Shown in pieces: positions 37,980-49,695 of a stretch of 64,000 bases of DNA. A program made the translations under genes and the position numbers. The stretch is taken from NCBI GenBank assembly GCA_037577475.1, contig CM075194.1, positions 21,020,992 through 21,084,991 of the forward strand, read 5' to 3'. Positions within the stretch are counted from its first letter, which is position 1, and each line of letters begins with the position of its first letter. The stretch comes from Chaunax sp. Z400. Lineage: Eukaryota > Chordata > Actinopteri > Lophiiformes > Chaunacidae. The notes beneath the pieces were generated by a model. The model did not search any database and was not told the origin of the DNA. It saw only the letters and a list, made by a program, of their open reading frames with translations.

Positions 37980-40693
37980 TACCTCCGAGGTGTCACAGAG
38001 GTGGAACATCAAACATGTCTGATCAATAAAGTATCTATCTATCTATCTATGAGTCTGCGAGCAGTTCAGGAAGTTTAAGACTGGATCTATAAAGCCCTCA
38101 CATTACCTGATAATCTAGGTCAAACATCAGAACTGATCAAGGGTCCAGACCAGATTCTCATCCATAGTCTGAAACTCCTGGAGTCTGAGCCCAGCACTAT
38201 TTTTATTAGAAACACCTGTCGCTTTCCTACTATGACGAGTCCAAATGTCTGCCGTGAGAAAGGTCCATGCATTGTATGTATAGATCAGTCTCAAGCTGAC
38301 ATCCAATGTGACAGCAATTAACGTTGAGTATTCTTTTCACTTCTCTGTGATGATGAGTTGAGACAGGTTTATTTTGAGTTGTGGAAGTTCTATTTTCAGC
38401 TGTTGGATTAGCTGCAACAACTGTCATTGTTTTATCACAGTATAACACACTTTAAATGTAGTTGGGCTGGTGGCTCAAATTAGATGATGTTTTCTTATGT
38501 GATGAATAAAATGTGCACTGGTGATGATGGAAAATCCTGGTTTGGTAGCTGATAGTTCTTTTACATACAGTATGTGATCAGAGAGCAGTAACCCATATCC
38601 CTGCCCATTCCAAATAAAGTAATGGATAGAGTCATGCTGCGTTCAAATCAATTGGAAACTCGGTTATCCTATTCTCCTATTCTGGGAATTTCTGACTTCT
38701 GAAAAATGGGCATTCACATAATCAACTTGGAAAACCATATGGATGCTGTATCAATAGCCAATCATGTTCAGTAAAGCTTCTTTGCAAAGAAAATGTAATG
38801 CTGACAGCTTCACTAATATATCAAGAATGCAAACGTATCACATCCAGCAGTAAATGACTCAATTAAATAGTGTTAATAATATTTCTGTCACCACCACCAA
38901 TGGAGGATGCCATGATTACGATGTTGATTTAGGTAAATTGGGGCACTGAATTTCTGAGTCCCAAGAAAGAAATCCTACACAACAATGCATTCAAATAATT
39001 TTGTCTTAGTTAGTGCTTGTTTTTTTTCCCATTTCCCACTGTGTCATGAACTCAGCAATAATGTAGTGGTTTGAACAGATAGGGGTCATGGTGTAGTCTT
39101 TAATCTGCTGAGGTCTGAGGGCGTTTTGTCAGTTTTTACATATTACACATATTTTAGGTTTTTGCATACTTTTATACCAACATACTTACTTTTATATCAC
39201 AATTCACTGCACAACCTCAGTTTTCTGTTTGATGAGGCTCCCATATGCTTTATGTAAAGAAATAATTTAGCCCAAAATCTGAGAAGTTGAATTCTGATTT
39301 TGAATTCTTATTTAAACCAAATGTTCAAGGGTCTGAGATAAAATTGGACTGAATAATGACTTAACTACATGTGAAGCTTCATAGTATGTGTGTAAAATAA
39401 AGTAGCCATAGTATTATTTTTCAATCAAGCATTTTTTAAACAATCAAATATTTATTGTATACGAAAATCTGACCTCAATGAAACACATGAATCCACCAGT
39501 AATGCATAAGAAGGCAAATGACAAATGAGCGTGTCAAGCTCTGTTCTCTGTGTCCTATAGGTCGCTGAGAGTAACATACAATCATGTGAGGCTGAGGACA
39601 AAAGAGGAGACAAGTTAATACATTTCAGCAACATCTAAACCACATTTCTACAATATTTTATCTGAAATGTATTAATGGAAACGTTGTGCTCCACCTTGCC
39701 TCTGTCTTGTGGTACCTCGGTACTTTCATTTGAGCTCTTGAAATATGTATAGTGCAGGCAAATAAATGTATTGTAGATTCCAAGAGAGTTGCGTCTTCCT
39801 GGTTTAATGCATTTCCCCTGCGTAGGTGATAAGTTGCTGGACAAACTTTCATTGTGTTTGCAGCTGGAGAATAACATTAAATGATCTATATCATCCTATA
39901 GTACTTTGTCTTGACCTTAAAACTGTCAATATAATGCAGGAATGTTCACACAGAGCACATTTCTATTGAGCTACTATTGGATTTTAGTATTTTCACCTTA
40001 TTATTATTATCATATTACTTTATTTTATTATTATACTTTATTTTTGAGAAACTCTGAGGTAACAGTATACTAAAAACAAAAAAGTTTCTTGTCATCCCTG
40101 CTTTTCAGCCACATTTCTGCCTAGAAGTGAACTCATGTTTTTAACTTTACTTCCTTCCTGGATTAAGTTCTTGACTGCATTCTCATTTTACCTCTAGTTT
40201 CCCATGATACACATCCAGACTATATTGATCTTGAATTTTAAGGATGTCTAGCCACATATGTCAATATATAATGTCAAACAATATGCTAAAGAATAAAGTC
40301 ACCTTTAAAGATCATAGAGCTCCACTATAAGATGACAGAAGTTTTCGAAGAATCCTCTTATGTGGTGTTGTCACGGAAGCGATGTTGGAGGCTGATTAGG
40401 GGTTTAGTCTAGAGATTTCGATCAATAGAGGAGAACGCTGAGGCTGAGTCCAATTAAATGCATGGGCCCATTATATCAGACCTGATTACAGCAGAGCTCC
40501 ACACTCCACTAAGAGGCAAGTGATCAATAGATAACCTCTCAACATGCACAGGCTTTAGGTTGCAGATTTAGAAGCAGGAGAGAGAGGACTGAAATCCTTT
40601 AACTTTGAGTTGAATTGTAACTAAGTTTGAGTTGGGGGGTTATAGATGAAGAGACCTGTGGAAGGAAATGTATGATTGAACCTGTTTGGGCTA
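37980..40693. other. non-coding, no gene recognised
   Basis: At 38050-38240 AACACCTGTCGCTTTCCTAC and neighbouring sequence look like a dispersed fish repeat. A GCTGCGTTCAAATCAA motif at 38637 resembles a MITE end. The rest is unique AT-rich DNA. Confidence 0.35.
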
Positions 40694-40701
40694 CCTATGG
40701 C

Positions 40702-41969
40702 CAGTGTTGGGCAGTGATGGAGCTACGAGCAGCATTGTTAGTGTTTTGGTGGTTGCGTCACTCTTTTCTGAGTCACATAGCTTTTCAGTCGCTTAGGTCT
40801 TGTATTCATTAAGTCGTGTGGCATCACCATCTGAAGCTCAGTCTCTGTAGAGCTTTCTGATCTGTAATAAAACTGCTCAGATCAGATATACATGAATGTG
40901 TGAGGAAAGGTTTATTTATACAGCACCATTCAGACATAAGGCAATTCAAAGCACTTTACAGAGGCATAGACTGAATTAAAAAAGACAGTAAGAACATAAA
41001 ATACATTTTATGAGCAAGAGAGACCATTAAATTATGACAATAAAATTGCAAAAGACAGCGAAAACAAAATGCAAATAAATAGAATTTAAATTAAGAAGAT
41101 AAATAAAAGTAGATAAAAGGTGTGTTGAATTCATGGGAAAGCTGCAGTAAACAACGGTGTTTTAAGACCTTATTTAAATGAGCTGACAGTTTGAGCAGAC
41201 CTCAGGCACTCAGGTAGTTTGTTTCACAGCTGAAGAGGGTAGAAACTAAATGATGCTTCACACAGCTCAGCTGTGATTCTAGGAACACTAAATAAACTCG
41301 TCCCAGAGGACCTAAGGGGTCTGGATGCCTCGAAACGTGCAAGTAAACCAGATATGTATTGTGGCCCAAGACCAGTGTAGCGATCTGCTCTACTTTCTCT
41401 GCGTTGGTGAGAACTCTGGCTGCAGCATTCTGCATGAGCTGCAGATGTCTTGATTGATTTTTGTCATGAGACCTGCAGAGACACCGAAAACAAATGCATG
41501 AACTTGTTTTTCTCTAACTTGTTAACACAGAAATCCTCTAATTCTTACGCGATTTTAAGGTATTATATTCATCACTGATGCATCTTACGTAGCCAAGCAA
41601 AGCACTTTCCTATGACGGTGTCATTACATACCAATCCCTGAGCTAATGCCTGTGATGTCACCGCTGCCGGGGAATACAGACACGCTTTAGGCCTGTAGGG
41701 CTAGAGATGTGACAGTGAATGGTGGCAGCAAAAATATTATAAACTACATTGACGTGTCGGAGGCTCCGGTACAGACCTCCGGTCCAGAGGAGTGACGTTT
41801 CCCATTAGTCTGGAGAGACCTGACCTGACCTTGACCTGAACATTTTCACCAGCCTGTTGACTCACACCAGTTTTATTGACAGTTGTGTTGATCATTGAGC
41901 TAGGATGTTGTATTAATGGTTATTAATGGCTTAGCTCACTACAGTTTCTTAGTAGCTTGCCCAACACTG
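40702..41969. mobile_element. hAT element, 1.27 kb, with nested LINE-like repeat
   Basis: The left terminus is CAGTGTTGGGCAGTGATGG, and the reverse complement of the right terminus is CAGTGTTGGGCAAGCTACT, sharing the first 12 bases. The flanking octamers CCTATGGC (40694-40701) and CCAATGGC (41970-41977) differ at one position, consistent with an aged 8-bp hAT target duplication. No transposase frame is visible. The interior includes a separate repeat at 40895-41470, so the hAT element was later invaded or carries captured repeat DNA. Confidence 0.7.
40895..41470. repeat. LINE-associated dispersed repeat inside the hAT element
   Basis: It starts GGTTTATTTATACAGCACCA followed by CAATTCAAAGCACTTTACAG, then A-rich sequence, then CAGGTAGTTTGTTTCACAGC, GGGTCTGGATGCCTCG and GAGAACTCTGGCTGCAGCAT. 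This order (TTTATATAGCAC, AAAGTGCTTTACA, ... ACTCTGGCTGC.GCATT) is a common teleost repeat linked with LINE elements. The same start is found at 43475. The exact clade is not determined. Confidence 0.55.
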
Positions 41970-41977
41970 CCAATGGC

Positions 41978-43474
41978 AAGGATCAAGTGGCTTAGAGAGT
42001 ACGTCAATATGTAAATGTGTGTCATTTACTAAAATACCATGATAATGTTAGCAGTACTGTAACACATGCACTAACAGGTTAATTTCCTGTGATCTTAAAT
42101 GTCAAAATGAATGCAACAGCTCTTCATGTAATATTTAATAACATAAAAATAGAGCTACTTGTCACTTTGACATCACTGAACTTTCATACACTGCTGGATT
42201 TTTCTTCTTCTTCTTCTTTTATTGATCTACCTGCAACTCACACAAGCTTTTAAAGACACTGCAGCTGCGGAATAGCCGTGGAGCCGAGAGATGCTAAGAC
42301 AGTCCCATCTCCCCTCTTCTGCAGTCATTCCACAGTCATGTCAGTAATTGAACTGCCTCTGCTCTAATAAGACGTATCTTTGCAGGGTATCCACTCATTA
42401 GCCAACTCAGGAGAGACTGTGCAGGGTCTCCCAAGGGCCACGGCCAAAGTGTAAAAACAGTCACTCTCGGGGTCAATAATTAGATTCCCTAGCTGTTAAT
42501 GAAAAGGAGAAGTACAAACGAACCATCCACGGAATAAGATTGTCACTGGTGGGAAAAAAGATTGTCACTCTCAGCCAGATCAAACGGCGTGGAATTGTGC
42601 AGCTCACTGCCAGCAGTGTGTACTCTGCCATCCCATGCAGCGCAGATGATGGTGAATCTGCAAATGAAAAAGAAGGAGACTTGTGTTAATGGCCTGCTTT
42701 GATTGCATGAGATTGGCAAGGAGGTCCCAAACCACAGACTGACATTTAACAGTTCAAACATCATCTGACACATTACAACACAATATACAGTCCCTCAGAA
42801 GATGTGTGTGTGTCCCAACAGTCCTGACTTCTGGCACACATCTATAGTCTCCTCTCGGCTATTGCAGCACAGACGACAGCAGTGGTCCTCCTTTTGTTCT
42901 TCCTCTCATCTCCATTTGCAGGGCTCGACACTGCAGCTCGTCTGGGACCACTTGTTAGTCGCTACAGTCTCTATCTCTGGATAACGCCTGTCAGCACCAA
43001 AGGATCGATGGTTGATGATTGAAGTCTGTCTTGTCTGAGCAGCACCTTCCTCCTCTTCATCAGACCACTGCTGCATTACCTCATCATAGTCTGTGTTGTG
43101 TTTGAATCTCGCTGTCCTGTTTTCTGATTAATTGAATTGATACTTAACTGAGGAAGGTTGTTTTATGTTTGTAGATGATAATTAGTTGTATGCAGTGGTT
43201 ATGGATGTTCATCTATGAAAAAGAAATATGATGTTGATTTGAAAATAATGGCTCTGAGGCGTGATGTTGCTTCAGTACATAAAGTGGTGTGTTTTGTTTT
43301 TTCTTTATAGCCAAAATGTGATCTTAAATTTAAAAGTACTATCTTATCTTATTATCATCATTGATTTGCATTGACCTAATTATGTTACCTTGTACTTTTC
43401 AAGAAAGCACGTTTAACGTTGCCCCAGTAAAATATTATACCTGTATACTATATGATATAAAGTATATTCTCAAG
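41978..43474. other. non-coding, no gene recognised
   Basis: A (CTT)n tract is at 42202-42218. From about 42240 to 42520 the sequence is unique, evenly composed and GC-richer, ending TCAATAATTAGATTCCC; it is a candidate for conserved non-coding DNA. No exon signature. Confidence 0.35.
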
Positions 43475-43802
43475 TCAAGTCAAACTTTATTTATATAGCA
43501 CATTTTAAAACAACCAAGGTTGACCAAAGTGCTTTACAAAGTGAGAAAGGTACAACAATAAAACAACAATGCATCATAATAATAACAGGAAAACCTGTTG
43601 GGATAATAATCCTCTCCTCTCACAGGGAAGGCCCAAGAGAAGAGATGGGTCTTTAAAAATGACTTGAAACATTCAGGAGCAGCTGATTGGTAGATGGAGT
43701 GTGAACATGGAGAAGTTCAGCTAGGTAAGGCGGTGCCAATCCATTAAGAGCTTTAAAGGTCAACAACTCCATCCTTTAACGGACAGGAAGCTGTTTATAT
43801 AC
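43475..43802. repeat. LINE-associated dispersed repeat
   Basis: Starts CAAACTTTATTTATATAGCA and CAAAGTGCTTTACAAAG, continues with GATGGGTCTTTAAAAATGAC and CCATTAAGAGCTTTAAAGGT. Same general form as 40895-41470. Its right part is cut by the insertion of a short hAT element at 43803. Confidence 0.55.
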
Positions 43803-43993
43803 CAGGGGTATTCAGCTAGAATTGCAGGGAGTTAACCCTCCTCCATTGCTCGGGGTCTGAGTCTGAGTCTCTCATTCCTTTGATGATAAAAGTTCATAAT
43901 CTTTTTCCTCGTCATGTCAAAAGATTTTGCGGTCCGGATTTAAGCCTCTCATGGTCCAGATTTAGCCCGCGGGCCGCCACTTTGCTACCCCCG
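43803..43993. mobile_element. short hAT-type MITE
   Basis: The element runs from CAGGGGTATTCAGC to GGGCCGCCACTTTGCTACCCCCG. Its ends have the CAGGGGT / ACCCCNG form of hAT elements, with only partial inverted similarity beyond that. Flanking octamers TTATATAC (43795-43802) and TTATATTA (43994-44001) match at 6 of 8 positions. It lies at the edge of a LINE-associated repeat. Confidence 0.5.
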
Positions 43994-44001
43994 TTATATT
44001 A

Positions 44002-46598
44002 AGTCTGAATTGATCATATTTTTTAGGTTAATGTTACACATAGCCACTTTAATGAAACTCATACAATAATTGATAGGTTAGCAGCATGTTAGGGATGCTG
44101 GATTAGCAAACAACATACACCAAAAGCTGCAAATGTGATGTTTAGATTTAGATTATGATACTCAAAATGAGATATGATTCAGGAAATATTAATATGAAGC
44201 GTTCTTTGCTTACCTTTGACTGTGTAACCCAAGTGAGATTAAGAGTTGTCACTTACCTGATAGTTACAGTACCCGATGAATGTGTGTGTGGTGTTAATTC
44301 TGCATTAGGAAACCAACAGGAAACATTTTTATCATTTAATTGAAATGTTTGTTTGAAAAGTATCTTGAAACTTTTGATTTTGTTTTACTTTCTTCCTTAA
44401 AAGTCAACCAGATGACAGACTCCTCTCTGCCAGGTGGCCATGCTCTTGTTTTTTTATATTTATTTTTGTTTGTTTATCCTCTCTGCCTGTGTTCCCTTCA
44501 CTAACCTGAGACCCATTTGAAGACCCATTGTAATGCCAGGTGTGAACAGACCGACTTAAAGTTGTCCACGTCTAATCCGATTACACAGGACAGATGCTAA
44601 TAAATAGCCTGTAAGAGAAGACAGACAGCCAGAGTCTGCTGCAGGCCCAGACTGGAGCTTCAAGGACAGCTCGTTGTCTTTCTACATTCATAAGTGTGAA
44701 TGTGACTGAATGCAGAATAGGAATGTTCACAACTGAAACCAGACAGCACTCAGAGGATGCATACCTCTGCCTACACCATTATCAATAATCAGTTGTTTAT
44801 AATTGCACTCAAGGCACAGCACTCACTGTGTGATGTCTCCATGATGACAGGACTTTACTCAGAACTGCCTCATGTCAAGTTAAGTAACACCGTCTACTTC
44901 CTTGACCCTGGAAACCTTCTCCTAACATTGGGAATCATGTGTTTATCATCAGTAGTTTATGAGATATCAATAAAAAACATTCATTTCCATAATGGAGTAA
45001 TGAATCCATTTGAATGGCTCTTAATCTGCATTATCTATGATCAAAAACCTCTAAATATATATTTTAATATATTTACACTTCAAAATGTTATCTTTAATCT
45101 TGGCCCAAGATCCGACCCTGCACAAGATTCCCACATGGGTGATGACATAAACTCCACTAACTGTTATTGACAGAGGTAAGTAAACTACTTATCTCCAAAT
45201 GTTGAATCATGGATGAGGAGTGATGGGTGTAATGTACATATTACTTTAACATTTCTATAAGGTCACTGCATGTTAACTTTGAGGGTCTTGGATTGTCTGC
45301 TTTTATCGTCTTTAAAGAGAATAGCAGGTTTTGATTTCTTTACTTTTCCACACCACTATTTAGCTTCCAGACCTTTCCAACCCTGTCCTCTCCCAGTTTG
45401 TGTGCTTTGCTAAATGAAACTAATCAGTCTCTTTCTTCAACCTTTGCCACCAGGGGCTGCCTGACCTGTCTGTCCCTCACCACCTATCCTTGTCCTGTCT
45501 GTCCCTATTTGTCTTGGCAATCAGATTCGCTCACATCTTATCTCTTAAATCTGCTCGGCTGTGAGGAGGATCTGCTGCAGAGGTTTAAAACAAACACTAT
45601 ATCTTGTATCCTGTTCAGGTAAGGCAGCATAATGAAGGCATCTTCCACTGTAGAATCTCAAATCCATAAGCAAAGCTTTGTAATCCATCATTATGGCTGC
45701 ATCCTTTAAGTGAGATTTTAACAACACCTGGTTTTTTTGGTTAAAGCTGCAGCATCTCTGGATGTGAGGAAAGAATTTTAGAGAATAAACATCAGCATCA
45801 TTATCATACGAGGAAGAGGTGCTGCCATTGTCGCCATCACTTTAGCGAGATTTGTCCATTGTTGTCTGCACTGAAGGCGATTTTTTTTACTGTAATTGAA
45901 CAGGTATTGTGGGTTAGTTTAATTATTTACAGGGACGTAGTTGTTGGTGTTGCAAAGTAGTCGCCTTACTTGTCTTTTCCTGCTCAACTTCAAATCACCA
46001 TACAGCACAAGAAAAATGAAGGTCGGAACAAACAAGGAGCTTTAAGAGTCAATCAGAGCCAGTTTATTTAGCATAGATTATTCCAATAAAAAAACAACCC
46101 TAAAGCTGTTCATACTATATCCACATTTAGGAGTTTTCTCCTGGAGGCCAAGGGAAGCCGGTACATCTGTTTTCAGATGTTGTCACTTTTAAAACATTTC
46201 AAGTTTAACAGTTGCTTTAATTCCTCTGTGCTGTTATGATGCTGCCATGGCACCTCTGCCCCATTTCTCATTATTTTACAATGAGAGAAACAGCTAGCAG
46301 GAGCTGCAGAGGCTCATCTGGTTCCATTACACTGGTTGTTAAAGCGGAGTTGTCTCACACACACACACCCCAAAACCCACCCCCAACCCCAATGGCTGTC
46401 AAATTAAAGCCATATCCCCCAGTTTGACAAACTCTTAACCAATCAGAGCTTAGCAGGAAGGATAAATGTATTTTCCTATGTCGCTAACTAGCTATCTGGC
46501 TAGTGAACAGAAATAACAACTCTTACATAAACCACCCATTTAAAATAACGACCCTCCCAACACAATACAGAGTAACATGAACACAATGTTAGGATAAT
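44002..46598. other. non-coding, no gene recognised
   Basis: The 137-codon frame at 44757-45170 has no recognisable motif and a composition typical of AT-rich translated DNA. A CA-rich tract lies at 46360-46390. No exon or repeat boundary is convincing. Confidence 0.35.
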
Positions 46599-47251
46599 TT
46601 AACCCACCTGTTGTGTTCATTTCTTGTTAACTACTTTGGTGTTCCCGTTCAAAAATGACCGCTCCGTTCTAGCTGATTATAAATCCATAATACTACATAT
46701 ATTATCATCTAATGTTGTGTTTCATCTTTCTATCAACTCAAGTTCTTGTGAACATTACAAGTTTTGAACTTCCATTTGCTATTTATGGCCTGTAGGCCTC
46801 ATTGACCTGAGCTCAGTTCACTTGGCCATCGTGCTGCTACAGAATGAACTGAGAGCAAGGCCTGAAAATAGCTTTATATACCAGAGCTGTGAGAACGTTG
46901 TTTATATCATTGACACAATGTTGTGGCTGTTTTTGACAATTGCCAACAGGTGTGGTTCCAATGGGGTAAAAATTCTACTGGGGATAGGTTCCTGTCAGGG
47001 TTACCATGGAAGCCAAAAAGAGGCGTTTCTAATGACCGTTCATTTTTGACTGGGAACATCAAGGGTGTACATAAGTTCAATAAAACACAATAATTAATAA
47101 AAAATCTCAAAATGTGTTTTGTGTGTTCAGATGCCATGTGTGAACAAAACTTTTGGAACCTGATGACAAACAGATGAAATTATCTACAGTTTGTACAGAT
47201 ACAAAACTTGTAAATCAGTCACATTTGACTGGAACACAACAGGAAAGTTAA
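46599..47251. mobile_element. complete piggyBac-type non-autonomous element, copy 2
   Basis: Both ends have TTAA (46599-46602 and 47248-47251). The left TIR CCCACCTGTTGTGTTC and the reverse complement of the right TIR, CTTTCCTGTTGTGTTC, share CCTGTTGTGTTC. Subterminal segments also mirror each other: GTTCAAAAATGACCG near 46648 against CGTTCATTTTTGACTGGGAA near 47036. The left 220 bp aligns with the element at 2145, but the transposase-containing interior seen there is deleted. The TATATAAAGC motif is kept (46871-46880, minus strand). With no coding capacity it would move only with a transposase supplied in trans. Confidence 0.85.
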
Positions 47252-48108
47252 TAAAGTGAAAAGAATGACAGTTAAGTCTGATGATTAGACTAACCTCATA
47301 CCCATATACAGCCTTCTTTAGTCACTTAAAGAGAATATTACTGATTTCCCCCTATTTACGCTTCATTTACTTTTCGATGTTTATTGTCTGGCATGTCTTT
47401 TAGCAAAAAACAAAACGAAAAAAAGAATAAAAGAAGAACAGGATAATCAGCCTGAGTAATGATAACTGTGTGGAGGAGAGCTTGCCAACATAAACATCAT
47501 CATTGGAATGATGTTTAAATACTTGTGTGTGGGTTTTAACAAGACCCGCTGACATGGGTGTTGTTAAATATATAAGCTCATAAACATAAGATACTGAGGC
47601 CTACATATTTATGGCCCTCTAGCTCAGTTACTTCTGAATGTTGAAGACTTAATGATGACTACGGGAAGACGGGGTTCATTGCTTCTCTTATCCATTAAGT
47701 CAGGTCTCTGTGAGGGATAAAGCATTTTCTGATGATGAATTTGACTGGATGGCAATGAGTGTGATAAAGACTGTTTCCACTATGTGTACCGGAGTCTGTT
47801 TGATTCTGCTATAAAATATATTTACATCTATTCTGTGTCACAACGGCACTCAAAAAACAGCGTTTCCTCTCAAGTCTCGAGGCATTACTGCCATATCTCT
47901 TGGTCTTTATGTCATACATTTCTTTCCTGCATTCAGGTTTTTGCTGACTTGCTCCTCTCAGAGTTTTGAAAGATGCTTTCAGTTAAAGTTTAGAGTTATA
48001 TCACAAATTACCTCCTCTCCTGGCATTTTTCTTCTTAAGGGAGGCATTTATTTGATACGGTGGAGTCACCTCGGAGCTTTCCGTTACAGTGGCAGTGAGA
48101 TAGAGGAC

Positions 48109-48112
<4 letters not shown>
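47252..48112. other. non-coding, no gene recognised
   Basis: Unique AT-rich sequence; nothing recognised. Confidence 0.4.

Positions 48113-48164
<52 letters not shown>
48113..48164. repeat. (GT)n microsatellite
   Basis: About 52 bp of GT repeats. The 134-codon plus-strand frame and the His/Thr frame on the other strand that cross it are artefacts. Confidence 0.95.
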
Positions 48165-48167
<3 letters not shown>

Positions 48168-49020
48168 ACACACATTTTTCTTGAGACAACAGGGTGGGAG
48201 ACAGAGAGAAGGAATACCCTTCAACCTCATCTCTCTCCCCCTCCTACACAGCCATCTCCTCTCCACCCACACCATCCGTTCCATTACAATGATAATTGGA
48301 TTTGGAGGGCTGCATTATTGCTGCTGTCTGAGCCGGGTCTTGTGATATCCCTGTCCACACAGCTTGTCCTGACTTGCATCTTAGCCTCCTGATTCATACT
48401 CCATTCAGTGAGGCCTCCATTAAAGACCGAAGGGAGCCGTTTGGTTCAGGGTCGTAATGGACCTCTGCTACATGGACTGCTGGGTTTCTTGGCAGGCTGA
48501 CCACTCAGAAAGAAATGATGTGAGCTCCAGGAGAACCCTGTTTAATGGCTGCTCTGCTGTCGCCCCCAGCAAGGCTTATTTGCACAGATAGAGGTTGTGT
48601 TTACGGCCATTCATAGGGGCAACAATGAAAGTCACAATATCTTGTGTGCACAGTGCTGCCTTCAAAGTTTTCTACTCATTTTGAACTACTGAAAAGAGGA
48701 GCAGAGTTGCCAAGGTCAGAGCTGCAGCCAAATCCCAGCTTGAATCATCATACAGTGTGGAAACCAGTGATAAGAGGCAAACAGCTGCCTCACCGCTTCC
48801 TGCATTACAGTATGAGCGTTTCTTTCTGCTTGTATTTAATACAGAGCTACAAAATAGCATAATGCACGTATTATTCATGTCATCTGTTTTTATTTAATAT
48901 ACAAGGTTTACTCACTTTCTGTTATACTTGCAGAGTGGTAAAACACAATACTGAGGTCGTGTTGTTGACGGCGTTGGTTCATTTGTCTTTCTGTTTGTTG
49001 GCAGGCTTAATAAAAAACAT
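48165..49020. other. non-coding, no gene recognised
   Basis: Unique sequence, GC-richer at 48420-48590. No exon recognised. Confidence 0.4.
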
Positions 49021-49380
49021 ATCCATCCATCCATCCATCCATCCATCCTCAGCAGAGAAGCCCTCGCCTCCCTCTCCCCAGCCACCTCCTCCAGCTCTTC
49101 TGGGGATACAGCAAGGTGTTCCAAGGCCAGCCAAGAGATATAATCCCTCCAGCGTGTCCTGGGTCTACCCTGGGGTCTCCTCCCAGTGGGACATGCCTGG
49201 AAAAGGCATTTGGGGGGCATCACCATAAACAAATGCCCAAACCACCTCAGTGACTCCACTCTGAGCCTCTCCCAAATGACTGAGCTCCTCACCCTATCTC
49301 TAAGGGTGAGCCCAGACACCCTGTGGAGGAAGCTCATTTCAGCCGCTTGTATCCACGATCTTATTATCTCAGGCATTCCT
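49021..49380 (-). pseudogene. LINE 3' end: ORF2 C terminus and ATGG tail
   Basis: On the minus strand a frame reads GMPEIIRSWIQAAEMSF, HRVSGLTLRDRVRSSV, then GRRPQGRPRTRWRDYISWLA and EELEEVAGEREARASLL, and runs straight into an (ATGG)n tail at 49021-49047. This is the conserved C terminus of a widespread teleost LINE ORF2 protein, placed directly at the tandem-repeat tail. About eight residues normally between RVE and SQLRW are missing. The 5' side is cut by poly(A)/(TA)n, and the reverse transcriptase is absent. A more decayed copy is at 33540-33745 in the same orientation. Confidence 0.75.
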
Positions 49381-49392
49381 AAAAAAAAAAAC

Positions 49393-49393
<1 letters not shown>

Positions 49394-49470
<77 letters not shown>
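49394..49470. repeat. (TA)n microsatellite
   Basis: A nearly pure TA array preceded by an A12 run, fused to the broken side of the LINE relic. It creates the artefactual 238-codon frame on the minus strand. Confidence 0.95.
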
Positions 49471-49494
49471 GATAAATAATGTCTACAATTCTTG

Positions 49495-49695
49495 GACAAA
49501 ATGACACAATGACATCCCCAGAAGATCCACCACACGTCACAGTCTGGTCTGGATCCAAGTAATATTCCAGATCTGGTGATCCAGAATTTATAGTGCTCAT
49601 GGAAAATGCCGTCATTGTGAGAGATCAAATAACAATGCGACTGACTTGAACTAAGATTTAACGTTTACGATCTTCAAATGTTCCTGAGTGAGATC
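49495..49695. repeat. dispersed repeat, family C copy 1
   Basis: Shares TCTGGATCCAAGTAATATTC, CAGATCTGGTGATCCAGAAT and GCTCATGGAAAATG with 55755-55990, in the same orientation, followed by weaker similarity (TTTACGTTTGATCCTC-like). Nature unknown. Confidence 0.6.
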